A stretch of DNA of 64,000 bases from Azoarcus sp. KH32C (GCF_000349945.1 NC_020516.1:4650001-4714000); one strand, 5' to 3'. Shown: positions 22,109-31,093, numbered from the stretch's first letter. Notes: generated by a model not told the origin, from the sequence alone. Numbers and translations: made by a program.

Positions 22109-23560
22109 ATGACTCTCCGCTCGTTCTGCCGCCTGTTCGCCCTCATCCTGTTGAGCTACTCGCTGGCCGCGGCCGGCGCCGACGAATTGCCCGGCAGCGT
22201 GCGTCAGGCGCTCGAGGCGGCCCACGTGTCGGCGGCGGACGTGGGCGTCTGGGTGCAGGCAGTCGATGCGGACAAGCCGCGGCTGCAAGCCAATGCCGCG
22301 CGGGCGATGAATCCGGCCTCGGTGATGAAAGTGGTGACGGCCTTTGTCGCTTTCGAGCGGCTGGGGCCGGCCTACACGTGGACGACGCGGATCGCGGCCG
22401 GCGGGCCGATCACGGGCGGCGTGCTGGACGGGAACCTCTACGTCACCGGCGGGGCGGACCCGATGCTGACGCACGAGCGCCTGTGGAAGCTGCTGCGGCA
22501 GGTGCGCGCGCTCGGCATCGAGACGATTCGCGGCGACATCGTGCTCGACGGTTCGGCGCTGCGCCTGCCGCCGCACGACCCGGGCGCCTTCGACGGCAAG
22601 CCCCTGCGTCCCTACAACAGCGGCGCATACGGGCTGCTGATGCATTTCAACACGCTGCAGCTGCGTCTCGTGCCGCCGGATACGGCCGGCGAGGCGGTGG
22701 CCGTTGCGGCGAGCCCGACGCTGAAGGGGCTGGAGATCGACAACCGCCTCCGGACGGCACCCGGACCCTGCGGCGTGTGGTACGGCAATCTCGAAGCGGC
22801 GATGGACATCGGCGCGAACGGTCCGCGGCTGTTGCTGCAGGGGACGTTGCCCGCGAGTTGCGGCCAGCGCGACTGGGCGGCGGCACCACTATCGCCCGAG
22901 CAGTTCGGCGTGGCACTGGTGGCGGCGTTGTGGAACGAGGTCGGCGGGCGGATCGACGGGACGGTGCGCAGCGGCGTGACGCCCCCGGAGCTGCGGCCGC
23001 TCCTTACCGACACCTCGCCGACGCTGGCGGAGGTCGTCCGCGAGATGAACAAGTGGTCGAGCAACGTGATCGCACGCGAGCTGTTGGCGAACCTCGGCGT
23101 GGACAGTCCGGCGGCGATCGACATGGTGGCGGGCGGTGCGCAGGTGGCGCGCGATCAACTCGCGGCCGACGGCGTCACGACGACGGGGCTGATGCTCGAG
23201 AACGGATCGGGCCTGTCGCGCATCGAGCGCATCAGCGCGCGCACGCTTGGCGAGATCCTGCTCGCGGCGTGGCGGCGGCCCTTCATGCCGGAATTCATCG
23301 CGTCCTTGCCGATCGCCGGCGAGGACGGCACCGCCCGCGGGCGGCTGCACGACAGCCCGGCGCGCGGCAGCGCCCATATCAAGACCGGTTCAATCAATGG
23401 GGTGAAGTCCTTCGCGGGTTATATGCTCGACCGCGAGGGCCGGCGGCATGTGGTCGTGATGCTGGTGAATCACCCGGAAGCGAGTGGCACGCAGGCGGCG
23501 CAGGACGCGTTGCTGGAATGGGTGTGGGCGACCGGAGGCGATAGCCGCGCGGCGCGGTGA
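22109..23560 (+). CDS. dacB: D-alanyl-D-alanine carboxypeptidase/endopeptidase (PBP4 type)
   Basis: This periplasmic class C penicillin-binding protein trims and cuts peptidoglycan cross-links. The start MTLRSFCRLF (22109, 483 aa) gives a standard signal peptide ending near AAAGA. Active-site motifs are S71-V-M-K74, S317-S-N319 and K425-TG. The region between the first two motifs is expanded, as in PBP4 proteins. The open frame extends 23 codons upstream without a signal-like sequence. Divergent from rfbB. Confidence 0.93.
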   Translation: MTLRSFCRLFALILLSYSLAAAGADELPGSVRQALEAAHVSAADVGVWVQAVDADKPRLQANAARAMNPASVMKVVTAFVAFERLGPAYTWTTRIAAGGPITGGVLDGNLYVTGGADPMLTHERLWKLLRQVRALGIETIRGDIVLDGSALRLPPHDPGAFDGKPLRPYNSGAYGLLMHFNTLQLRLVPPDTAGEAVAVAASPTLKGLEIDNRLRTAPGPCGVWYGNLEAAMDIGANGPRLLLQGTLPASCGQRDWAAAPLSPEQFGVALVAALWNEVGGRIDGTVRSGVTPPELRPLLTDTSPTLAEVVREMNKWSSNVIARELLANLGVDSPAAIDMVAGGAQVARDQLAADGVTTTGLMLENGSGLSRIERISARTLGEILLAAWRRPFMPEFIASLPIAGEDGTARGRLHDSPARGSAHIKTGSINGVKSFAGYMLDREGRRHVVVMLVNHPEASGTQAAQDALLEWVWATGGDSRAAR

Positions 23561-23567
23561 TCGACGC

Positions 23568-23993
23568 TCAGTCCTGCGGGGGCATCGGCATCGTGCTGCG
23601 GTCGAGCAGATTCGCCCAGCCGCGCACGACGCGATAGACGACCCAGAGGCCCGCCCCGGCGACCAGCGCGAGCGCGAAGGGCAGGCCGATCACAGTCAGC
23701 ACCAGCCACACGGCGACGACGATCCACAGCAGCGCAAACCAGAAAGTGCGGATCTGCCAGCGGAAATGGCTTTCGAGCCAGGTTCCGCGGACGGCACCGC
23801 GCTTGAGGTAGTTGAGCAGCACGGCGACGATCGACGGCAGGCTCGCGACGAAGCTGCCGATGATGGTCGCCGAGCCGACGACGCCCGTGACCACGGCGAA
23901 GGCGTGCAGCGCGTAGATGACATGCGTCAGCGTAACGAGTCCGCCGAGGTCGGCGGCGGGTTGCGGCAGGTTATCGGTCTGGTAGGAAGTCAT
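23568..23993 (-). CDS. DUF4870-type small membrane protein
   Basis: The 141-aa product has three to four hydrophobic helices (about residues 17-37, 40-62, 82-105, 108-125) and resembles DUF4870/TIGR-type small inner-membrane proteins of unknown role. The central segment LESHFRWQIRTFWFALLW is the typical conserved stretch. It is convergent with dacB (7 bp gap) and follows ubiD on the same strand after 42 bp, so it may be co-transcribed with ubiD. No function can be assigned. Confidence 0.75.
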   Translation of the reverse strand: MTSYQTDNLPQPAADLGGLVTLTHVIYALHAFAVVTGVVGSATIIGSFVASLPSIVAVLLNYLKRGAVRGTWLESHFRWQIRTFWFALLWIVVAVWLVLTVIGLPFALALVAGAGLWVVYRVVRGWANLLDRSTMPMPPQD

Positions 23994-24035
23994 CGGTCTT
24001 CCCCGGGGCTGGGTGCGTCCAAGGTGGACGCCGCG

Positions 24036-25526
24036 CTAAAGCCCGAGTTCAGCCCACATGGCGTCGACGCGCTGCTTGACTGTGGCATCCATCACGATCG
24101 GGCGGCCCCATTCGCGGTTGGTCTCGCCCGGCCACTTGTTGGTCGCATCGAGCCCCATCTTGCTGCCGAGGCTTGCAACCGGGCTCGCGAAGTCGAGGTA
24201 GTCGATCGGGGTGTTGTCGACCATCACCGTATCGCGTGTTGCATCGACGCGAGTCGTCATGGCCCAGATGACTTCCTTCCAGTCGCGAATGTCCACGTCG
24301 TCATCGACGACGATGATGAACTTCGTGTACATGAACTGGCGCAGGAAGCTCCAGATGCCGAACATCACGCGCTTGGCGTGGCCCGGGTACTGCTTGCGGA
24401 TGCTGACGACGGCGAGCCGGTACGAGCAGCCTTCGGGCGGCAAATAGAAGTCGATGATCTCGGGGAACTGCTTCTGCAGCAGCGGCACGAAGACCTCGTT
24501 GAGCGCGACCCCGAGCATCGCCGGCTCGTCGGGCGGCTTGCCGGTGTAGGTCGAGTGGTAGATCGGATCCTTGCGCATCGTGATGCGCTCGATCGTGAAG
24601 ACGGGGAAGTCGGAGACTTCGTTGTAGTAGCCGGTGTGGTCGCCGTAGGGGCCTTCGGGCGCGGTGTCGTTCGGGTGGATCACGCCTTCGAGCACGATCT
24701 CGCTTGATGCCGGCACCTGCAGGTCGGAGCCGAGGCATTGCACGAGCTCGGTCTTCGCGCCGCGGAGCAAGCCGGCGAACTGGTATTCGGACAGCGTGTC
24801 GGGCACCGGCGTGACGGCGCCGAGGATCGTCGCGGGGTCGCAGCCGAGCACGACGGCGATTTTGAACGGCTCGCCCGGATGCGCGAGTTGGTGTTCACGG
24901 AAGTCGAGCGCGCCGCCGCGGTGGGCGAGCCAGCGCATGATGACGCGGTTGGGCCCCAGCACCTGCTGGCGGTAGATGCCGAGGTTCTGGCGCTTCTTGC
25001 CCGGGCCACGTGTGACGACGAGGCCCCAGGTGATCAGCGGTGCGACGTCGCCGGGCCAGCAGTGCTGGATCGGGAGCTTCGCGAGGTCGACATCCTTGCC
25101 TTCCCAGACGATCTCCTGGCAGGGCGCGGAGCGCACTTCCTTCGGCGACATGTTGAGCACCTGGCGGAAGGCCGGGAGCTTTTCCCAGGCGTCCTTGAGC
25201 CCCTTCGGCGGCTCGGGCTCCTTGAGGAAGGCGAGGAGCTTGCCGACTTCGCGCAGCGGCGTCTGCCAGTTGCCATCGGGCAACTCCTCGCCCATGCCGA
25301 GCGCGACGCGTTCGGGGGTGCCGAAGAGGTTCGCGAGCACGGGCATGGCCTGCGGCACGCCGCGCGTGACGGGCTTTTCGAACAGCAGCGCCGGGCCGCC
25401 GGCGCGCAGCACGCGGTCGGCGATCTCGGTCATCTCGAGGTGGGTGTCGACGGGGACGCGGATGCGCTTCAGCTCGCCGCGCTGCTCGAGTTGGGCGATG
25501 AAGTCGCGAAGATCGTGGTAACGCAT
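24036..25526 (-). CDS. ubiD: 4-hydroxy-3-polyprenylbenzoate decarboxylase UbiD
   Basis: UbiD decarboxylates the prenylated 4-hydroxybenzoate ring in ubiquinone biosynthesis and needs prenylated FMN made by UbiX, which is not in this window. The 496-aa protein has the N-terminal MRYHDLRDFIAQLE start, the conserved RGGALDFREHQ stretch, the acidic EGPYGDHTGYYNE active-site segment and the C-terminal DATNKWPGE motif. Its neighbours ubiA and ubiC catalyse the two preceding steps. It lies 22 bp after pyrF. UbiD-family paralogues can act on other aromatic acids, but the ubi context supports this role. Confidence 0.93.
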   Translation of the reverse strand: MRYHDLRDFIAQLEQRGELKRIRVPVDTHLEMTEIADRVLRAGGPALLFEKPVTRGVPQAMPVLANLFGTPERVALGMGEELPDGNWQTPLREVGKLLAFLKEPEPPKGLKDAWEKLPAFRQVLNMSPKEVRSAPCQEIVWEGKDVDLAKLPIQHCWPGDVAPLITWGLVVTRGPGKKRQNLGIYRQQVLGPNRVIMRWLAHRGGALDFREHQLAHPGEPFKIAVVLGCDPATILGAVTPVPDTLSEYQFAGLLRGAKTELVQCLGSDLQVPASSEIVLEGVIHPNDTAPEGPYGDHTGYYNEVSDFPVFTIERITMRKDPIYHSTYTGKPPDEPAMLGVALNEVFVPLLQKQFPEIIDFYLPPEGCSYRLAVVSIRKQYPGHAKRVMFGIWSFLRQFMYTKFIIVVDDDVDIRDWKEVIWAMTTRVDATRDTVMVDNTPIDYLDFASPVASLGSKMGLDATNKWPGETNREWGRPIVMDATVKQRVDAMWAELGL

Positions 25527-25548
25527 GAGGGTCTTGTCGTCGCGCCGT

Positions 25549-26364
25549 TCAGCGGTGCTGGTTGATGGCGTCGCGCGTTTCGAGCGCCGCGCGGCGGGCC
25601 GCCTGCGCGAAGTCCTCGCCGCTGCCCGCGTAGAGGATCGCGCGCGAGGAATTGATCACCAGGCCGGTGCCATTGGCGGTTGCGCCCGCCTGCACCGTTT
25701 CCGCGATGTCGCCGCCCTGAGCACCGATGCCGGGCACGAGGAGCGGCATGTCGCCGACGATGCCGCGCACGCGCGCGATCTCAGAGGGAAAGGTCGCGCC
25801 GACGACGAGGCCGCAGTTCCCACTGGCGTTCCATTCGCCGGCGACGAGGCGCGCGACACGCTCGAAGAGGCGCTCGCCATGTTCGACGGCGAGGAACTGC
25901 AGGTCGCTGCCGCCCGGGTTCGAGGTGCGGCACAGCAGGATCACGCCCTTGTCGGTGTATTCGAGGTAGGGCTCGACGGAGTCGCGACCCATGTATGGGT
26001 TCACGGTGATCGCGTCGGCGCGGTAGCGCTCGAAGGCTTCGACGGCGTATTGCGTCGCGGTGCTGCCGATGTCGCCGCGCTTGGCGTCGAGGATCACCGG
26101 CGTACCGGGATGGCGGTCGTGGATGTGGTCGATCAGGGCTTCGAGCTGGTCTTCGGCGCGCTGCGCGGCGAAGTAGGCGATCTGGGGCTTGAAGCAGCAG
26201 ACGAGGTCGGCGGTGGCGTCGACGATGCCTTTGCAGAATTCGAGGATGGCGTCCGGGCGGCCCTGCAGGTGGGCGGGCAGACGGGCAGGATCAGGGTCGA
26301 GGCCGACGCAAAGCAGGCTCTTGCGGCTCTGCCAGGCGGCCTGGAGGGCGGTCATGAAGTGCAT
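25549..26364 (-). CDS. pyrF: Orotidine 5'-phosphate decarboxylase (type 2)
   Basis: PyrF makes UMP from OMP. The 271-aa protein belongs to the longer type 2 subfamily, with the signature VILDAKRGDIGSTA carrying catalytic Lys and Asp residues, N-terminal SLLCVGLDPDP and a C-terminal NSSRAILYAG phosphate-binding loop. I use the ATG at 26364 (MHFMTALQAAW); one at 26355 is equally possible because no strong ribosome site is visible. Confidence 0.94.
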   Translation of the reverse strand: MHFMTALQAAWQSRKSLLCVGLDPDPARLPAHLQGRPDAILEFCKGIVDATADLVCCFKPQIAYFAAQRAEDQLEALIDHIHDRHPGTPVILDAKRGDIGSTATQYAVEAFERYRADAITVNPYMGRDSVEPYLEYTDKGVILLCRTSNPGGSDLQFLAVEHGERLFERVARLVAGEWNASGNCGLVVGATFPSEIARVRGIVGDMPLLVPGIGAQGGDIAETVQAGATANGTGLVINSSRAILYAGSGEDFAQAARRAALETRDAINQHR

Positions 26365-26442
26365 GGGTGCATCCGGGATGTGTCCGGGCGGAATGATAAG
26401 CCGGATGAGGGCCGAACGCCCATGCCGCAGCACGGGGATACC

Positions 26443-26469
26443 AAAAAGAAGGGCCGCGCGCGGCGGCCC
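26443..26469 (-). terminator. Rho-independent terminator downstream of the 81-aa periplasmic protein gene
   Basis: On the minus strand GGGCCGC and GCGGCCC (7-bp stem, 5-nt loop) are followed by TTCTTTTT. It begins 22 bp after the stop codon at 26491 and isolates that gene from pyrF. Confidence 0.75.
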
Positions 26470-26490
26470 GGCGGCTGATACCCGATCGTG

Positions 26491-26736
26491 CTACGACTCG
26501 ATCTTGAGGATCTTCATCGCCTTTCCGAGGGTGTCGACCGACTCCTGGTGCTTGCCGGCTTTGTGCAGCGCTTCGCCGTCGGCGCGCAGCTTCTTCACTT
26601 CGGCCATCTGCTCGGCGGTGAGCTGCGGGTTCTTCGCCAGCGCGTCGTCGATCTTCTTCATGTCCGCGGGACAATGGAATGCAAAGGCACTGCCGGACAG
26701 CGCAATCAGCAGGCCCGCGATCAGGCTCTTCTTCAT
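26491..26736 (-). CDS. Small secreted helical protein
   Basis: The 81-aa precursor has a signal peptide (MKKSLIAGLLIALSGSAFA) and a short charged helical mature domain beginning FHCPADMKKID. I chose the ATG at 26736 rather than 26742 because GGAGG is 8 bp from it, the ideal distance. It contains one cysteine. It has its own terminator and stands between pyrF and ubiA on the same strand. I do not recognise a named family; a periplasmic location is likely. Confidence 0.7.
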   Translation of the reverse strand: MKKSLIAGLLIALSGSAFAFHCPADMKKIDDALAKNPQLTAEQMAEVKKLRADGEALHKAGKHQESVDTLGKAMKILKIES

Positions 26737-26791
26737 CGTCATTTCCTCCAGGTGGGCGCGGGACCGGACCGCGCTGCCCCTTTAACCTAGT

Positions 26792-27679
26792 TCAGGCGGC
26801 GGGAAAGGCAATGTAATCAATCGCAAGTCCGGCGAAGATCGTCGCGCCGACCCAGTTGTTGTGCAGGAAGGCCTTGAAGCAGCGCGCGCGGTCGCGCTCT
26901 CGGATCAGCGTGTAGTGATAGCCGGCGATGCCGGCGGCGGCAGCGAGACCCGCGAAGAAGACCGGGCCCCGCCCTGCCGCGATCCCGACCGCGGCGATCA
27001 GCGCGAACGCGGCGGCGTAGCACAGCATCACGGCGGCGACGTCGAAGCGGCCGAAGGTGATCGCGGAGGTCTTGATGCCGATCTTGAGGTCGTCGGGGCG
27101 GTCGACCATCGCGTACTCGGTGTCGTAGGCGACGGTCCAGAAGATGTTGCCGGCGAGCAGCCACCACGCGCTGGCCGGCACGGTCTCCTGCAGCGCGGCG
27201 AAGGCCATCGGGATGCCGAAGCCGAAGGCGATGCCGAGGTAGGCCTGCGGGATCGCGAAGAAGCGCTTCATGAACGGGTAGCTCGCGGCTAGGAACACCG
27301 CTGGCAGCGACAACCACAGCACGAGCGGGTTGAGCGGCAGGATCAGCACGAAGGCCACGAGCGACAGGCCGGCAGCGAGGAGCAGCGCCTCACGTGTCGT
27401 GACGGCGCCGGTCGCGAGCGGGCGGTTCTTGGTGCGCTCGACGTGGCCGTCGAAGTCGCGGTCGGCGTAGTCGTTGATGACGCAGCCGGCCGAGCGCATC
27501 AGCACCGTGCCGACGACGAAGATCGCGACGACAGCGAGTGGAGGATGGCCGTCGGCGGCAAGCCACAGCGCCCAAAGCGTCGGCCATACGAGGAGCAGGA
27601 TGCCGATCGGCTTGTCGAGGCGCATCAGCCGCAGATAGATCGGAAGGCGGGCGGACAGTGGCAGCGGAGCGGACATCAT
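26792..27679 (-). CDS. ubiA: 4-hydroxybenzoate octaprenyltransferase
   Basis: UbiA attaches the polyprenyl chain to 4-hydroxybenzoate in the inner membrane. The 295-aa protein has about nine hydrophobic helices and the two aspartate-rich motifs NDYADRDFDGHVERTKNRP and DTEYAMVDRPDDLKIGIKT. The start MMSAPLPLSARL at 27679 overlaps the ubiC TGA as ATGA; the next ATG at 27676 is also possible. The frame extends 29 codons upstream inside ubiC without support. With ubiC it forms the entry module of ubiquinone synthesis. Confidence 0.95.
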   Translation of the reverse strand: MMSAPLPLSARLPIYLRLMRLDKPIGILLLVWPTLWALWLAADGHPPLAVVAIFVVGTVLMRSAGCVINDYADRDFDGHVERTKNRPLATGAVTTREALLLAAGLSLVAFVLILPLNPLVLWLSLPAVFLAASYPFMKRFFAIPQAYLGIAFGFGIPMAFAALQETVPASAWWLLAGNIFWTVAYDTEYAMVDRPDDLKIGIKTSAITFGRFDVAAVMLCYAAAFALIAAVGIAAGRGPVFFAGLAAAAGIAGYHYTLIRERDRARCFKAFLHNNWVGATIFAGLAIDYIAFPAA

Positions 27680-28233
27680 TCGGGCAGTTCCAGGATCGTC
27701 GGCAGGAAGGTTTCGCTGACCAGCAGCGCGCGGCCGTGCAGGCGGAACAGCGAGCGGCGGGCCCACAGGCGGGGTGGCAGGGCGCGCGGCGCGACAGCAG
27801 TCGCTGCGAGATGATAGCGCGCGTCGCGCCGGTCGAGGCAGGCGCAGGTGAGCGCGCGGCGGCTGATCGCGGGGTCCGCGAAGAGCGCTGCGCCGAGCGG
27901 ACGCGCGCCGATGCCATGGAAGAGGTTCCAGGCGCCGCGCACGTTCGCGCGCGGCAGCAGCGAGCGCGCGAACACGACCGGGACGCCGTCGGCGACGAGC
28001 AGGACTTCACGCAGCCACGCGAGCTCGCCGCGGCGCAGGCCGAGCAAGGTGGCTTCGTCGCGGTGCGGCAACGCCAGACGCTGGCGCAGCACCTTGACGG
28101 AGAAGCGTTCGCAGCGCGCCCGGATCCGGGCCGTCAGCGAGGCGGGGTCGGTGAGCCAGGGGCGGAGTTTGCGGGTGACGGTCGCGCGCGGCGGGCGCTT
28201 CAGCCAGGTTTCGCAGTGGGGACGGGTGCGCAT
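27676..28233 (-). CDS. ubiC: Chorismate lyase
   Basis: UbiC releases pyruvate from chorismate to give 4-hydroxybenzoate. The 185-aa product from MRTRPHCETW (28233) keeps family features: the region LAWLREVLLVADGVPVVFARSLLP, the arginine-rich ARRSLFRLHGRALLVSETFLP near the C-terminus and overall length slightly above E. coli UbiC (165 aa). ATGs at 28260 and 28263 are alternative starts, and no ribosome site decides between them. It overlaps ubiA by 4 bp. Confidence 0.87.
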   Translation of the reverse strand: MRTRPHCETWLKRPPRATVTRKLRPWLTDPASLTARIRARCERFSVKVLRQRLALPHRDEATLLGLRRGELAWLREVLLVADGVPVVFARSLLPRANVRGAWNLFHGIGARPLGAALFADPAISRRALTCACLDRRDARYHLAATAVAPRALPPRLWARRSLFRLHGRALLVSETFLPTILELPE

Positions 28234-28361
28234 CGGTCGGGGGCTCGGAACGTCGCGCATCATACCGATAAGGCGTGACGGCCCCAACCATTGCTCCGAA
28301 GGGGGCTTGGAGACATTCCGGCGGCCGGCGGGCCCTTCAGGTGCGACAGGCCGCTCGGCAG

Positions 28362-28733
28362 TCAGGAGATCCCCTCCTCGGGCGGGGGCTCGCCCCGCAA
28401 CTGCCTGAGCGTGGCGGCGAAGGGCAACTCGTTCAGGCGGCGCTTCAGCCAGAGGCCCGCGGCCATGGCGGCAAGGAGATTGAGCAGCGCGGCCAGCACC
28501 AGCACGCCGGGCCAGGACGTACCGGTACCGAGCAGCCACACCGAGACGGCAACGACCAGCGCGAGCCACGCGGTGACCAGCAGCACCGCGGTGACGACCA
28601 CGACGCCGACGATTTCGATCGCGCGGCGCGCCGAATAGCGGGCATCCATGACCGCCAGCACGGCGAAATCCGCAGCGAGGCGGCACGCGCGCGCCACGAG
28701 GCCCGACAAGCGTTCCGGCGGCGTCGCCTGCAT
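28362..28733 (-). CDS. Small two-helix membrane protein, holin-X-like
   Basis: The 123-aa product starts MQATPPERLSG at 28733, with AGGAGG about 7 bp upstream. It has two adjacent hydrophobic helices (about residues 40-65 and 68-92) inside charged flanks, the pattern of the Actinobacterial Holin-X / phage-holin-family proteins that are common chromosomal genes in proteobacteria and are not evidence of a prophage. It is followed on the same strand by nothing (ubiC starts 129 bp downstream) and is preceded by a disordered small protein gene. Confidence 0.72.
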   Translation of the reverse strand: MQATPPERLSGLVARACRLAADFAVLAVMDARYSARRAIEIVGVVVVTAVLLVTAWLALVVAVSVWLLGTGTSWPGVLVLAALLNLLAAMAAGLWLKRRLNELPFAATLRQLRGEPPPEEGIS

Positions 28734-28783
28734 GTCACACCCTCCTGTTATCGTCCCGGAGACCGCAACCCGCACGCCTGCGC

Positions 28784-29059
28784 TCAGCGGCCAGGAGGCT
28801 TGCCTTTGTGTTTGGCTTTCGGCGAATGGGCGGCGACGTTGACGCCCTCTTCGGGCACCGCGGCGCCCGGGGACCGCTCGGGCGGAACGCCGGGTCCGGG
28901 CACGTCGGAGGGCGTGCCGTGGCGGTCGGTATCGCGAAGCCCGCGGCGGATGTCGCGCGCGGCCTGCTCGATGACCTGACGCGGTCCGAGGTTCTCCTTG
29001 TCGGCCGCGGCCTCCTCGGGAACGTGGCGGGAGGAGTCCTTCCTGATCGGCGAGTTCAT
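28784..29059 (-). CDS. Small disordered hydrophilic protein
   Basis: The 91-aa product from MNSPIRKDSSRHV has GGGAGA upstream. It is rich in Pro, Gly, Glu and Lys, has no membrane or signal segment and ends in a basic stretch (SPKAKHKGKPPGR). I recognise no family. It precedes the holin-like gene by 50 bp on the same strand and may be co-transcribed with it. Composition suggests an intrinsically disordered, possibly stress-related protein, but that is a guess. Confidence 0.5.
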   Translation of the reverse strand: MNSPIRKDSSRHVPEEAAADKENLGPRQVIEQAARDIRRGLRDTDRHGTPSDVPGPGVPPERSPGAAVPEEGVNVAAHSPKAKHKGKPPGR

Positions 29060-29196
29060 GGGCGAATCTCCCTGTGCAAGAACCCGCATTGCGAGCAAGC
29101 GGCGTTCCCCCCTTTGACCGCAGTCCGGGGCTCGCCGACCTCCTCGTCCGTAGGAAGACCTACCGGGGACGTGTGGGACTTACAGCGAACGCGGGG

Positions 29197-30672
29197 TCAG
29201 AGACTCTTGGTGCGCGGATCGGCAGGCGCCGCTCCCTCGCCCGCGCGTTCGCCCGGCATCCCGCTGTCGAAGCCCTTGGCGATACCGTCGAAATCTTCGC
29301 CGGCATCGTCGCCCAAACCTTCGAGCTCCCCGTCGCCCTTGTCGGTGCTGTAAGCGTTGAGCCGGTTGTACAGCGTCTTCAGGCTGATCCCGAGGATCTC
29401 GGCCGCCTTGCGCTTGACGTTGCCGCACTCGAGCAGCGTCGCCTCCATCACGCGCCGGTTGACCTCCTCGAGCGGCGTGCCGATGCGAATCGTCAGCACC
29501 GGGCTGTGCGTCGGCTGCAGGAAGCTTTCGGGTGCGAGATTGACGTCGATCACCTCGTCCGCGAGGATGAAGGCGCGATGCACGTAGTTCTTCAGCTCGC
29601 GCACGTTACCGGGCCAGGAGTGGGCGTAAAGCGCCGCGATGGCCTCGGGCGAGAAGCGCTTCGACACGCGCTCCTGTTCGTTGAGCTCGGCGAGGAAATG
29701 CTGGGCGAGCAGTTCGATGTCGGTGCCGCGTTCGCGCAGCGGCGGCAGATGGATCGGGAAGACGTTGAGGCGGTGGTAGAGATCCTCGCGCAGGCGGCCC
29801 TCTTCGACGGCCTTTTCCGGCGATCGGTTGGTCGCGGCGATCAGGCGCACGTCGGTCGCGAGCGGCTCGTTGGTGCCGACGCGCATGAAGCTGCCGGTCT
29901 CGAGCACGCGCAGCAGCTTGACCTGCAGTTCGGGGCGCATCTCGGTGACTTCGTCGAGGAAGAGCGTGCCGCGGTTGGCCCGTTCGAAGAAGCCTTGGTG
30001 TTGGCGATCGGCACCGGTGAAGCTGCCCTTTTCGTGGCCGAAGAGCTCGCTCTCGACGAGTTGCGGCGACACCGCGCCGCAGTTGAGCGGCAGGAAGGGG
30101 TAGCGCTTGCGCCGGCTGAGCTCGTGGATCGTCTGGGCGACAACCTCCTTGCCGGTGCCGCTGTCGCCGACAAGCAGCACCGAGGCCGAGGTCGGCGCCA
30201 CACGCGCGAGCTGGTCATAGAGGCGCCGCATCACCGGGGAATTGCCGAGGATGTGGCCGAAGCGGCCGAGCTTCAGCAGTTCGTTACGCAGCTCGCCGAT
30301 TTCCTGCCGGAAATGCTCGGCCTTCGGCACGCGCGACAGGATGCTGCGCAGCCGCTCGACATCGACGGGCTTGACGAGATAGTCGGTCGCGCCCGCCCGC
30401 AAGGCCTCGATCGCGCTCTCGACGCTCGCGTGGCCAGTGATCACGACGACCTCCGGCGCTTCGCTGGCGGGAAATTCGTTCAGCAGTTCGATGCCCTGTC
30501 CGTCGGGCAGCATCAGGTCGGTCAGGATCACGTCCGGCCTGGAACGCGTGAGGTGGATACGCGCCGAGCGCAAGGAATCGACGGTATCGACGCTGTATCC
30601 CTCCGCGCGGATGAATTCGCTCAACCACCCGAGGGATTCCGGGTCGTCATCGACGAGCAATACCTGTGGCAT
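29197..30672 (-). CDS. Sigma-54-dependent response regulator (NtrC family), orphan
   Basis: This 491-aa protein is a two-component activator of sigma-54 promoters. The start MPQVLLVDDDPES at 30672 has GGAGGAGG just upstream. The receiver domain carries the acidic pocket D8-D10 and the phospho-acceptor D52 (ILTDLMLPDG). The AAA+ domain follows with Walker A GDSGTGKE, the sigma-54 contact loop as GSFTGA instead of GAFTGA, Walker B GTLFLDEV and the WPGNVRELKN motif. A Fis-type helix-turn-helix (CGNVKRKAAEILGISLKTLY) is followed by an unusual acidic, Gly-rich tail of about 50 residues. No histidine kinase gene is adjacent, so its partner is unknown. Confidence 0.93.
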   Translation of the reverse strand: MPQVLLVDDDPESLGWLSEFIRAEGYSVDTVDSLRSARIHLTRSRPDVILTDLMLPDGQGIELLNEFPASEAPEVVVITGHASVESAIEALRAGATDYLVKPVDVERLRSILSRVPKAEHFRQEIGELRNELLKLGRFGHILGNSPVMRRLYDQLARVAPTSASVLLVGDSGTGKEVVAQTIHELSRRKRYPFLPLNCGAVSPQLVESELFGHEKGSFTGADRQHQGFFERANRGTLFLDEVTEMRPELQVKLLRVLETGSFMRVGTNEPLATDVRLIAATNRSPEKAVEEGRLREDLYHRLNVFPIHLPPLRERGTDIELLAQHFLAELNEQERVSKRFSPEAIAALYAHSWPGNVRELKNYVHRAFILADEVIDVNLAPESFLQPTHSPVLTIRIGTPLEEVNRRVMEATLLECGNVKRKAAEILGISLKTLYNRLNAYSTDKGDGELEGLGDDAGEDFDGIAKGFDSGMPGERAGEGAAPADPRTKSL

Positions 30673-31093
30673 CTGGCCTCCTCCGCGGTCTGTCCTGCTC
30701 CGACGCCGCAAATCGACATCGTTTGGACAGCCGACTCAGTCCGAGATTAGCCATCGGCCGAGCCCGATTTGTAACAAGCCCTGGAAGAAATTGTAAAAAG
30801 CCCGGGCAAGCAACTTGCTCGGCGGAGGAAATACCTGCGTTCCGGGAGGAACCGTGTCCATTAGACTGGTATGAGATGCAGGGCGCGATGAAAACCCTGG
30901 CCCGGCGCCGTGTGCGCAATTTTTTCCGGATCCCCGACCGAACTTACACGAGAAGCCGCAGCGGAATCGATGCAAACCGAATCATGAGCGGTACGGGACC
31001 GGGCATGGTGCTTGCCCTTCTAGCCGCGACACCGATCCGGGCGACATCGCTTCCGCCTGCATTGGTCCGACTCGCGGACGGAGGGGTCAGTCC
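30673..31093. other. Intergenic region upstream of the sigma-54 regulator
   Basis: This 421-bp stretch has no credible gene. It is less GC-rich than its surroundings near 30740-30800 and 30915-30960, contains a minus-strand terminator-like hairpin (30795-30822) and must hold the promoter of the regulator gene. Short open frames here lack a start site and family features. Confidence 0.6.
30795..30822 (-). terminator. Terminator-like hairpin upstream of the sigma-54 regulator
   Basis: On the minus strand CCGAGCAAG pairs with CTTGCCCGG (one A-C mismatch, 3-nt loop) followed by GCTTTTT. No minus-strand gene lies upstream that would need it, so it may terminate a lost gene or attenuate the regulator mRNA, whose start is about 120 bp downstream. 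Confidence 0.5.

Noticed and set aside
20056..23544. 1162-codon plus-strand open frame across rfbA, rfbB and dacB
   Set aside because: It runs antisense to rfbA/rfbB and out of frame through dacB, all of which have complete catalytic motifs; low-complexity Arg/Gly/Ala composition.
28362..28733. Prophage remnant suggested by the holin-like gene
   Set aside because: No other phage gene, integrase or attachment site nearby; such small holin-like proteins are common chromosomal genes.
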